Positions 11,601-23,600 of a stretch of DNA of 64,000 bases are shown piece by piece. The notes under the pieces are model-generated. The model was not told the origin of the DNA and did not search any database. It saw nothing but the letters and a program-made list of their open reading frames with translations. This DNA comes from Sternotherus odoratus (taxonomy: Eukaryota; Chordata; Testudines; Kinosternidae). The DNA is taken from NCBI GenBank assembly GCA_032164245.1, contig JAVMKO010000001.1, forward strand, positions 80,845,892 to 80,909,891, in the 5' to 3' direction. The position numbers and the translations under genes were made by a program. The number at the start of each line of letters is the position of its first letter. Position 1 is the stretch's first letter.

Positions 11601-14600
11601 CCCCTGGTAGGCGTGACAGTCTGATTCCTGTCCCCAGTACCTGCAGGAGGTGGAGGACCTGCAGCTGAAGCACCGGACTCTGCAGAAAGATTGTGATCTG
11701 TACAAACACCGGATGAACACGGTGCTATCCCAGCTGGAGGAGATCGAGAAGGAGAGGGATCAGGTGAATTGTCCTCCCATCCAGAGTCCCCTTCCCCAGT
11801 AGGAGAGGGGCCGAATTTCCACTCCTGATCCCCCAGAGTCCTCCTCAGCCTCAACCAGGAGGGGGCTAACTGAGGCCTGTAGTCCCCTTTTCCCCTTAGA
11901 GCTCTGTCCATTGCTGGCAATTTGTGGTTGCTTTTCTAAAAGATCTGCTCTGGGAATTGTTCCGGGGAAGGTTCTCTGGCCTGTGTTACGCGGGAGGGCG
12001 GAGTAGAGTATCACAATGATCCTTTCCGGCCTGGGGACCTGACTCCCCCCCTGCAGGCCATCCAGAGCCGAGACAGGGTGCAGCTGCAGTACTCCCAGAG
12101 CCTGGTCGAGAAGGACCAGTACCGCAAACGGGTCCGGGTGCTGGAGGAGGAGAGAGATGACCTTCGGAGCAAATTCAGCCAGGTGGAGGGTGTGGAGAGC
12201 GCTCTGGAGGCACAGCTGCTGCAAGGCCAAGGCAGCCGGGATGTGGGCATGACGGTGAGTGACAAGGAGAGGGTGGGGACGTAGAAGGAAGGGCCCCTGA
12301 GGGAGGGGAGGCTCGGAAGGAGACCCTCAGTGGAAAGGAAATGGGAAGAGAAGGGAGGAACTGAGGGGTCTCCAAAGGGCCAGGGCATAGAGGGGACCAG
12401 TGACCTTCTCCATCGTCCCTTCCTTCTCTCTCAGGTGTGCACCTCCTCCTATTCCCTCTGCTCCAACTTAAGCAGCACCTGGAGCCTGAGCGATAACCCC
12501 TCCTCCCTGGGGAATGGAGTCATGGACACGCTGGGTGTCCCTGCCATCACCTTTCCAGGGGACTCCACACAGCACAGCATGGTAAGAGCAGGGGGCCTTC
12601 GCCCTCAACCCTGCAGCCCTCCGCAGAGCGGGTCCGAGTCACCCCGTTTCACAAGGCAGAGAGGGGCGGGGGCTTGGCAGAGGTCACCCAGCAGGTCACT
12701 ATCCAAGCTGGGAGCAGAGCCCAGGATCTCCCAGTGTAGTGTGCAGGGGGCGCTCATTCCTGGGGAGCAGACCAGCTCCCCACACCCACCAGTGCCCCTC
12801 AGTGCTCACTACTCTCTTCCTCACTCTTGGGCACAGCAACCAGGAGCCCTCGTACCTGGGAGTTAGTATCGCTGTGGATGTGATTTTCAGGCACACGCAC
12901 AAAGCTGCGGGGGCAATCCAGGTTCCACTGAACTCAATGGTAAAACTCCCATTGACTTTAATGGGGCCAGGATTTCACCCCGATCCTTAGAAACTCCTAA
13001 TCCTGGGCAATATCCTGTGGTGGCAATTTCCATGGGTTAATTACACGGAGTCCTTGCTCTGCTTGTGCCCGTTGCCTTTATAGCTCATCCCTTCTGTGTT
13101 ACAGAGGAGGGTGACTATTAGGAATATACTACAGGTATTTCTTACATCTCCCCCTCCATCAGACCTACCCATGGCCTTGGCTGGTACCATGCCACTGGTC
13201 GGGCAGATTGCAAAGGGATGGGGACTCAGTGAGTTACAGCATCTTGTGCTATTTCTGCTGAGACCCTTCCCCCATCTCCTGGGGTGGCAAGGCCTGGCAG
13301 AGCCCCCAGGAACAGGGCAGAGGTGGAGAACAAATGGGCCCGGAACAGGAATGTGGTGCCAGCAGCTCTGGCTGGGATCTGAAGGCGACCCACCTCAAGA
13401 AGAGCGGGATGGGGAGCCGCTGGAACTGGGCTGAGGGCGGCTCTGGATGGTGGGTGCGGTGCAAGATGGTGTCTCTCTTGCTCTGCCCAGGAGGTGACGC
13501 CGGAGAGCGAGAAGGACATTAATCGCCTTTCCACCTTCCCCTTCCCACCCTGTGCGGGCTCCATCCTCCGACGGCAGAGGGAAGATGGATCCGTGCCCTT
13601 CAAAAGGTAACACATGGAGTCCTGGCCCTTCCGTACCTCACTGAAATCCCCTTGCAGGTCGTTTCAGTTCCAGCCTCCCCAACAGATGTCGCCACGGGCA
13701 GAGGCCCCGACTGAGGGGACGTAGCAGCTACTTCAGTCCCCGCTTCTGGCCAAGGGATTCTGTACAGGCGGGGGCAGAAGTGGTGGCTGAGGGGAGCGCG
13801 GAGGTACTGCAGTTCTGTGAACTATGAACTGGGAAAGTATGTGCGGGAGCACACGCTTCACAGACTAGGAAAACATGCCCTCGGCTGCCAAAAATTGGAG
13901 CATCCTTGCAGGGTTCAGAGGTGCTGGCTGGGGGGGGGGGGGGGGGGGGGGGAGGGAAGGATGCGGGAGCGCAGCTTCTGGGGAGAGGAGCAGCAACATT
14001 CAAGGTGCAAGAGTGCTGACTGCTCCTGGAGAGGGCGTCTCTGAGAGGAAGGGTGTTGGCAGCACTGGCCGTGCGTGGGGGGTGGGCAGGTGGGTGGGGA
14101 AGAGCAGAGTGGAGAGGCTGTACTGGCGATATGGGGTGGAGGGTCGTTCAGTGCTGTCTGTCTGGGGTGGGAGTAGACGGGTGGGCTATGCCGGCTGTGT
14201 GGGGTGGGAGGAGAGAAGAGGGGTGGTCTGTGCCGGCTGTGTGGGGTGGAGGGTGCGCTGGTTGTGTGGGGTGGGAGTGGAGGGGTGGCCCATGCTGGCT
14301 GCGTGGGGGTTGGGGGCAGAGGCTTGAGCTATGCTGGCTACAGGGAGAGCGGGCTGTGGGGTGGGAAGGTACCACTCAGGAAGCCCAAGCTGCGGAGAGA
14401 AATGGGGTTGGCGCCCTGGCTGCAGAGTGGGAGGGGGCCCGTTTGGAAGGGCGAGGGAGTAGGTGGGAGCCCCGGGGAAATGGTGCAGACTACAGGCTAT
14501 AGGGGAGGGGGGCTGCTGTGGGGAGCCATGCAGGCGTAGCAGGTGCATATCACAACACTGGGCTTAGAAACGATGTTGCCTGGTGATTCCCCTTTGTGTT

Positions 14601-17600
14601 TCCCTGTCCCTTCCAGCCTGTCCTGTGGGTCTTTTGGCAGGACGGAGGACATCACAGGTATCCGCAGTCATGACTTTTCCAGAAGGACTTTCCTGGGAAC
14701 TACGTGAGGGGAGAGACAAGGGAGAGGGGACAGGGAGCCGCACCAGTGCCTTCCATCAGTGACGCGAGTTGCAAGGCTGTGCACCCACTGGGGGGCACCA
14801 TTGCCCCACACTTCCCCCGTCAGCCACAGCAGCAGTCTCTGGAGGGCCCGCCTGTCTCCTGCGGAGCTTTTAGGATATTCTGGTCGGGTATATGTAATTT
14901 ATTGACGGAGAATTCGATTCAGAGTCAGAGGGGTAGGAATGGGAAGAGATAAATGCTTCAGCTTCGGGTTGTTATCGGCCCTTGGTGATGGGCTGTAACT
15001 CTCAAGAGCGTGTCCCACTGTATATCTTGGGGCTGGCTGGATTTGTGGCACAGTCTGGTGTTGCAGCTCCCCAGCTGGGTGGTTCTAGGCTACCTGGGTT
15101 CTGCTGTCAACCCCTGGTCTGTTGCAGGAGGGCGGGAGGAGTTGCCTGTACTCAGAGTCCTGGCCCAGGAGCCCAGTGCAGTTCCTTGCCCTCCTTCCAG
15201 CCACGATTTGCCTGTCTCAGGTAGGACAGACCCTGAGCTGGGCCCCTGCAGGATTCTGTGTCTATGCAATCGTCAGTGGTGACTTGCTCTCGACTCTCCC
15301 TCTTTTTTCTAGGGAGCGTGACCACTACTGTTTCATCGGCTGGTGTCTCCTCCCTTTCCAGCAGTGCAGGCACCAGCGTGAAGTCGGAGATCTGCTTGCC
15401 TGCCGTCTCGGACCAGAAGGAGCTCATCAGGTGGTGCTTTCCTTTCACTGACTCATCCTTGGGTTAGGCTCGGTGCTGGGTTAGGCGAAGGATTTCATCT
15501 CCCGAACACTGAGGCGTTAGGGGATCCTGCTCCCTGTCTTGGGGTGGTCTCCCCATTCTGTCATTTCTGGGCTTTCCCAGATGGGACTATGGTCCTCTCT
15601 GGAAAGGCCGCTTTCTGATGGGATGAGAGGAGGAAACTGTCCATGGGATTCATCTAGACTCTGCTCCCCAAATGGGGCTCCTACCCCTTTCTTGTGACCC
15701 ATTCCAGCACACTGACATGAGATTTGAGTGCCAGGCAGCATGGTGGGAGATCGGGACATCTCCTTGCAATGGGCAGGGGGTAACAGCTTCTTCAGATACC
15801 GGATTAGGTTTCTGGAGAATCTGCCCCTAGAGAGTCCATCCTGGGGTCTAGACTGAGCCTGGTGCATGGTGGGACAGTGTTTGGAGAGGCGAGGTTGTAC
15901 TGAGTGCATAGCCCTGCAGTGCACCCATGCTCAGTAAGTCTCTTAGTCGTATATCTCACTGTTGAGTCTCCGTGCCTTGATGTTAGGAGCCCTGGCACAC
16001 CAGATGAGGGACACGGTTCCTTGCAAAGACAATAGGCTTGAATTTCTCATTGTTGTGGTCTCCCTCACCAGATCCCTGGTGGTGCAGCTGTCTAGCCTGG
16101 ATCACCTGAGCAACCCAGTGCCCCAGCACAGGGGGCTGGGAGCGGACATCTCCATCCTAGGGGGGAACAGAACGGGGATTTATGTCCAGTGGGTGAAGCC
16201 AGGTTCAGAGGCTGAGAGTACAGGACTGAGCGAGGGCTGCCGGCTCCTGGAGGTGAGTCTGGAGATTGTCATGCTACATGGAACCACCGTCCATCTTGAA
16301 CAGGAGACATTTATTAAACAAGTCAGCTACAGCTACAACTACAACACAAGTGAGCCTCTGCACCACTTCAGTCCCCGCTTTATCTCCCTTGTTCACCGGG
16401 AGCCACTCCCTGCCTATGCAGCACACAGAAATGAGCGGTTGAATAATATAATGGTAGTGAGCATATCAGTACGGGTCCGTTAGATACTGAATCTTTCTGG
16501 AATGAGTGGCTGTAGGGTTCCTTCCAGTCGGGGCAGTGGCAATACTGGGACCGTCATACCACCATGTATTTCCCTCGTGCCTGCCATCCGGCAGATCCCA
16601 AAGCATTTCTGAGGCTGTCTCACTCCCCACGGCAGCCATTCTGCCTTAGTGACAACGCCCACATTTTGTAGGAAGTTATGTGGAGAAGAACTGCTCCAGT
16701 GGAAATGCCTTTGGGTATTTATGTTGTCAGAATATAATTACCTGAATGAACAGCCCTGCTCTTGGAAAAAACACTTTTACAAGCTTTACCCACCTCCAGC
16801 AACATGGCTCCGTCCTGGGATACTGACTAGGAGGGAAGAACATCTCCTCTTGAGTGTCCTGTACCTCAGTGGTCTCCCATCTGAGTATTAACCGCACATG
16901 ATGCGGCTTAGTTGGAGAACAGACTGGGTGGTGCTGGTGGCCTGTGATACACAGGAGGTCAGACAGGATGCTCTGGTGGTCCCTTCTGGCTTTAAACTCT
17001 ATAGTTGTATGAACATCTGTGACGGGGCTGTTCCTGGTGAGATCCAACTGTGAGTGTCAGATCAGGACAGATTGCTTCCAAAGGGGAAACTACAGCCCAA
17101 AGCTGGGGGTTTTCCACACTAAGGCAAACCAAACCAGCTAAACAGAAAAGACTTTGGTTTCACCCCACTGGCTAATCACAAGTCACACAAGCAATCCCCT
17201 TAAGACACTCCAGATTCCCAGTATCACCACCACCAGCCACCTGTCCTGGGGATCAATGGTTATGAAAACCAATACCCCAAATAAAGAAAACGGTTCTCCC
17301 CAATTCCAAAGAATCAGGCCCCAGACCCAGGTCAATATACAAATCAGATCTTCCCACAAATCACGCTGTAGCCAATCCTTTAGAATCTAAAATCTAAAGG
17401 TTTATTATAAAAGGAAAAAGGTATAGGTGAGGGTTAAGAATGGTTAAAAGAAATCAATTACATGCAGTAATGGCACATTTCTTAGTTCAGGCTTGGAGCA
17501 AAGGTAGAATAAACTGCAGGTTCAAATCAAAGTCTTGAATGCACCCCATTTGGGGGATGGGTCAGTACCATTGTCCAGAGTTCCCTGAGAAGCAAAGTTC

Positions 17601-20600
17601 CATCCTGAGCTGGAAACAAGGCAGGCTGAAGACTGGAGGTAAAAGACAAAATGGAGAATGCTTCTTCCAGCTTTTATAGACTCTGTCTTCTGGGCCAAGA
17701 CCCTCCTCTGCAGAGTCTGGTTCAAAATGGAGGTTTACAGTCACAAGGTTCAATCACTCTCCAGGATTCAGCCCCCGACCAGGCAGCCGACACTCCCAGA
17801 GCAGCTCGGGTGTGGACAGGCATATACCAAGTCCATTGTGTGGTGGATGTCCCTTAATGGGCCATCAGGCAGCCCCAGCGTGTCTGAGCCTTCACAGGAG
17901 CCAAGCCTAAGCTTGAATCACAGGCACCTTTAACTTTAGTTACAGAATAGATACACACATATGGAATATATACACACATATGACACCTGTTATGATCCCC
18001 TTCACACAATATTTCGTACCCCAGTGATCTATACGGTACCAAATTATTTCAGTACCGTGACATCGGAGCCCAAAGCGCCATGGGCTGCCGGGAGTTATAA
18101 GGTTCGACAGTCAGAGGGGAGCCACAGTATGAAGAGCATTGGGGAATGGTGTGAGCCATCTAGGCCAGCAGCAGAGGCGTCCGAGGAAGGTGCAAGAAAT
18201 TCTGTAATAGGCAGTTGTAAGGTATCCTGCTGTCGGGTGGTTTCCCCCTGGCTAGTGGCTGGGCTAAGCCCTGCTCCATGACGACTTTGGTCCCTTCCAA
18301 AGCTCTCATTTGTCTTTTAAGCCTACTGGGGCGCTGGGTGGAGGGAGCTGGGAAGTGGAGAAGGAAGGCCTGTCATCGAATGGCACGAGCTGTCTTGTTG
18401 TCGTCACCACCTCTCCCTCCTATCCTTCTTTCCTCGGCAGCTGAGGGGGACTTTGCCAAATGGGCAGGTGCTGTCCCTGGAGAACTGCACACGGGAGGTA
18501 GCTTACCTGAGCCTGCTGCACTGGGATGACCCAGCTGGTCTCACCTTCTTGCCCGACATGCAAGGTAAATTCCAGCGGCTGCCGCTTGTCTTGGGCGTAA
18601 TGAAGGTCGTCACGGGGGTAAAAGCTCCCCTTCCCTTCCAGGGTGAGATGGGGAATTCAACCTTCTTGTCCATTCGGCCCAAAGCAACCTGAATCCTGGA
18701 CTCTGTCCCTCTCTAGCATAAGACCTCCCCTCTCCCCCGCCTCAGAGGAAAATCACCATGTTGGTTTAGTTCCAGGCTTTGTCTTCACACCAAGGCCCGT
18801 GTGGCTGTGAATACCAGTTCATGTAGCACAGCTGCTTGAGAGGCCCAGAAGTTCCAGCGATGGTTGCCCACCTCTCTCCTACCTGTGTCCCTTAGAGAAG
18901 GGCCTTGGCTGTGGTCAGTCTCATTCACTGTCTCCTGTGCCAGGGTACCAGCCTGTCAAAGAGGCCTTTGAAGAAGGGAAGAAAGTGACTGGAGACTCCT
19001 TCTATGTGCGTGCCAATCTGACCCTCCTGGACCAGTCTGACCCCTACGCCCTGTGCGTCAAGCGTCGGGAAGTCTTACATGTCACCGACACCATGCACAA
19101 GGGGCGGCTGGAGTGGTATTGTGCCCGCGTCGACCCCCTGACGCTGCGGGACATGGACAAGGGAACAGTGCCTAATTACAGCAGGTAATGTGAGCATAGG
19201 GGTCTCAGTCCTCTCTTTGGGGTCTTGGCAGTGGGGAAGGAGAGTTTGTCTTCCCCCTTTTTGCCTTTGGGTTCCCAGCAGTCTCAAGGTCCTATCACAG
19301 GACCCTGCCCTCACCGTGGCATCTAGGCACCCCCAAGAGAAGGGGTAATAGAGTATCTCCCTTCCCACTGATGTTCTAATGGGGCTTTCTGGGGTCGGCG
19401 GGGTATCCCCTTCAGATTCTGTAGCTACTTGATCGTCATCTCTCTCTTCCCAGGGCCTACCAGCTTTTGGAGGTACAGGAGAAAGGCCAAGTGCCAGGTC
19501 GGCAGAGGGGCTGCAGGAGTAATGTAAGCTGGAGGAGAACGTGTGGGTGTGGGTGGAGGAGGGGGGATTGCAGTGCCTGTAATCTGCACTCCCTCAGGGT
19601 GGCGCTCTGTGTCCTGTCCACTGCTCGATGGGAACATATAGGGGTTGCTGAGCCTGCTGTAGGCTTGGCTGACAGAGCTGGGGCTGTTGTCTCTAACAGT
19701 AGTGCCTGATGCTTTGAGCTCCAGAGGGCCTAGGGCAGGGGTGGGCAAACTTTTTTTGGCCCAAGGTCCACATTGGGGTTGAAAACGTGTATGGAGGGCT
19801 GGGTCAGGGAAGGCTGTGCCTCTCCAAGCAGCCCGCCCCCGATCTGACCCCCTCACACTTCCCGCCCCCTGACTGCACCCCTTAGAATCCCATTCAACCC
19901 CCTTTGTCCCGATTGCCCCCTCCTGAGACCCCTTACCCTAACCATCACCCCCAGGACCCCACCCCTATCTAAGCCCCTCTGCTCCTTGTCCCCTGACTGC
20001 CCCCTACAGAGACCACACACACTAACTGCCCCCCCGCAGGACCCTACCCCCTTCTCAACTCCCCCTGCTTCCTGACTGCCCCGACACTTATCCACACCCC
20101 CACACTCTGATAGACCCCCCACCCCGGGACTCCGATGCCATATCCACCCTCCACCCATCCCCTTCCCTGACCGCTCCCCGCCCAGAACCTCCATCCCATC
20201 CAACAGCCCCCTCTCCCCTGATAACCCCTGGGATTCCCTGTCCCTTAACCAACCCCCTCCCCCCATCGCACCCCCTTACCACACTGGTGGCCCCAGCGTT
20301 GCACATGCTGCACCGCTCTCCCTGAGGAGCAGGCAGCCCTGCATGGCGCACTGAGCTCCCGGAGAGCAGGGGAGGGGCCGGGAGCAGCCTCCCCCTCCAG
20401 GAGCTCAGGCAGGCTGAGCTCTGGGAGAGTGGGGGAGGGCTGGGAGCAGCTTCCTTGGCTGGAGTTCAGCCGCGCTGAGCTCCGCTGCCAGAGCTCAGGC
20501 GGGCCGGTCGGGCTGGTCTCACGGACCAGATCTGGCCCGTGGGCCATAGATTGCCCACCCCGGCCTAGGGTCAGTCCCAGCATGGCCTTACATGCTTATT

Positions 20601-23600
20601 TGGCCAAGCGTGCCCTGTGCTGGGATTCTCACCTCCACTGAGACATGCTGTGGGGCGAATGAAGGGGAGAGGAGAACCCCTGGCTGGAAACTGTCCGCGC
20701 CCCCCATGTGCTGTGGGGATGGGAGGAGCCGTCAGGGCCCTGCCCTCTACTCACCCACGCAGGGCCGGCGACAGGGGGGTACTACGGGTACACAGCTGTA
20801 CCCATTGTTGCCGGACCTGGAGAGCGGGGAAGGGGCGGGGAGGCGGCGCGGCTCTCCCCCGGACACGCGAGCCTGGCTCCAGCAGGAGCTGTGAGCCCGG
20901 CCGGCGGCAGCAGCGCTGTCCGGGGGGGGGGGGGGGGGGAAGAGAGAGAAAGGGCGGCTCACGCAAGTCTAGCTGCCCGGGGGAGAGAGGGGGAGCGCCG
21001 GCTGGGCTGGGGGGGGCCCATCCACTGTCGGCTGGGCTGGGGGGAGGGGAGCGCTGGCTGGGCTGGGGGGGGGCCCAAACTATCAAAGTAGGGGGCCCCC
21101 AAATTTCTATCGCCAGCCCTGTTCCCACGGCTGGAGTATGGAAGTGCCAGTGTTAGCTCCCTGGACAGGGCGTGAAGAGCAGGTCTGGGGTGCTGGCTCT
21201 GGGAGAGCTGGTCTCAGTCTCTCACTTCCCTGGGGCCTGGGTCTGCTGCAGGGGCCAGACCTGGGTGCTCTGTGGGGCTGCCTGTGCCAGGCCTGCCTGG
21301 GGGGATGCTCAGCAGGCAGCATTCTGCTGTGGGGGACCGAGGGGGGTCTCAGGTCAAGGAGCGGGCATGGAAAGGTGGTTGGGAGGGGGAGGCCTGAAAT
21401 GCTGCTCTGAGCTTTTGCATACTCCTGTAAACGGAGCCCCCAGCCTCCTGCGGTCTGGGCCTCCCTGCCTCCCCCGGCCTATCTGCTTTTCAACGCGAGC
21501 CCTGTCTGTGCCGGTGGAGAGCAGCGGAGCAAAGAGCTCTGTGTCCCTGGTCTCTCCCCCATTCTCCTCAGCTGAAGAAACGGACCCTGGGCCAGCTGCG
21601 GCTGGTGAAATCCAAACCGCACGGGGAGCCTCCTCCGCAGCTGCCGCTGGACCCCAGCCCAGGTGAGCTGCTGCTCCGTCTGTGCCCTCCTCTGGTACAG
21701 TCCCCCAGGGGAAGGGGCTTCCGTGGAGACAGTCAATCCCCGTGAGCCCTGACTAGTACCTGGGGGGTCCCTGATGTGACCCCTCTGTGGCTGTTTGCCT
21801 GGCAGAGCTGGGAACGCCTCCCTTGGCTCCATCTTCACTATCGTAGGTCAAGGGTTCCTTGTGGGACGCAGAGGGCTGCAGGGTGGCAGTGGGTTTGTGC
21901 AACCCCCGAGGGAGAGGAGCGCCCTGTGTGTGTCACTGCCCTGACCCTCCACGGAGATCAGGAAGTGGGGCTGGGCAGCTTCATGGCCTGACAGGCTGAG
22001 ATTGGGAGGGGTGTGGGGGAAGCGGTTGGCGTGACGGGTGGGTGTGGATCTGGCAATAGGGGTGATGGGTGGGTGTGGCAGGTCAGGGCATTGGCAGGAG
22101 TAGTGGGGCGGGGGGGGTGGCTTTGGGGTGACAGGTGGGACTGGCAGTGGGTGCAGTAGGGGGCTGAGGCGCTGTATGTACTGGGGGGGGTGCATGTGGG
22201 TATGACGTGGGGAGACAGGACCGATTTCTTGGCTGATGACAGCTCTTGTTCATTCGTCTACCTGTCTTCCATACCCAGGCAAGAGCCCGAAGCCCTACAG
22301 CCTCGTGCGCCCCCTGGTGGTGCAGACCCCTCGCCCGGTGGTGCTCTCACCTGACTGCATAGCACCCAGGCTCCTCAGGAACCTGCTGGACCTGCCTACC
22401 TCACGCCTGGACTTTCATGTGTGCCCAGCTGATGAGCAGGAGCAATCAGGTGACCTACCCAGAATCCCACAGGGAGTGTGTGGTGGAGTCACCCCTCCCC
22501 CTGGAACAGACCCCAGCTCTGCTGAGTCCTGGTCCCTGTGCTAATCACATGGCCTGCCTTTGAGGGGAAGATTTGCCTTTTCCCTCCTGCTAGTCTGCAG
22601 TCACTTACCAGGGAGAAGGCCTTGGTGGTGATGATGAAAATAGGTTGCAGGGGCGCTGCTAGAACAATTTGTACAGTGGGGGTGCTGAGAGCCATTGAAC
22701 CAAACTGTAAACCCTGGATGTGATGGAAACCACTTCAAGCCTGGGGATGCGGCAGCACCTCCCACCCCTCGTTCCAGCACCTGTGATAGGGTGTTCCCAT
22801 CTCTAGAGTGGGTGATATCCATGCCCTTAGGAGGCCCCCTCCAGTCAGGTGTGGGAGCTAAGAACCCAGAAGATCTGAGGAGTGCCCTTACAGGTCTTTC
22901 AGGGAGGGGGAAAGATGCCTTCATCTCTTCCTCAGTAGCCAATGCAATGCTCTCTGCTCTTCCCACCTGGCAGCTGCTGCTGGTTCATCTTTCAGCCATT
23001 TCTAACCAGCTAGTGTCCTGTTTTTTGCTTCGGCCTCTCTGAAACACCTGATGCCTCCCGTCGTACTCTTGTCTGCTGTTGGCCCCTGAGTTTTTCCGTG
23101 CCACCGGGGACCCAGCCAGTCCCTAGGTCTGGCTGGAGCATCTTCCTTTGATTGGATGGTGGCCGCTCTAGCAGGTTCTTCCAGGTTGTCCAGAGCTCTC
23201 TTCCCAGGGAGCCCCCTGCCTTTGGCCTGAAGGACTGCAGCTCTGCAAGCTCCGCTAGCTCGCTCTCCCACTTGCCTCCAGGTGACCACTGGACCCAGCC
23301 GCAGCGCCACGCACTCGCTCTTGTTCCCGCGAGGATGTCTGTGCCTCTCGTTTTTTCTTGTTTCACTGATTAGCACGGCTGGTTGGGAGGCGATTTCTTT
23401 TCCTGCGAGAAATTTCTAGGGGAATTAATCCCCCACCCCTGCCACCCATTTTTGTTGGCGTTTGCCTTCAGAAATGTCCAAACTGGAAAATAAAATTAAA
23501 AAAAAAAAGTGGGGAGGGGGGTTTTAAAATCTCCATTTTCCATCGCAAAGGAACCTTCTGAAAGCAAATGTTCTCCATTCACGAGCCGTGTGACTTGTGC

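Noticed and set aside
14040..14330. Regular repeats that might suggest a CRISPR-like array
   Set aside because: Units are imperfect, contiguous and without unique spacers, in an intron of a vertebrate gene. This is a minisatellite.
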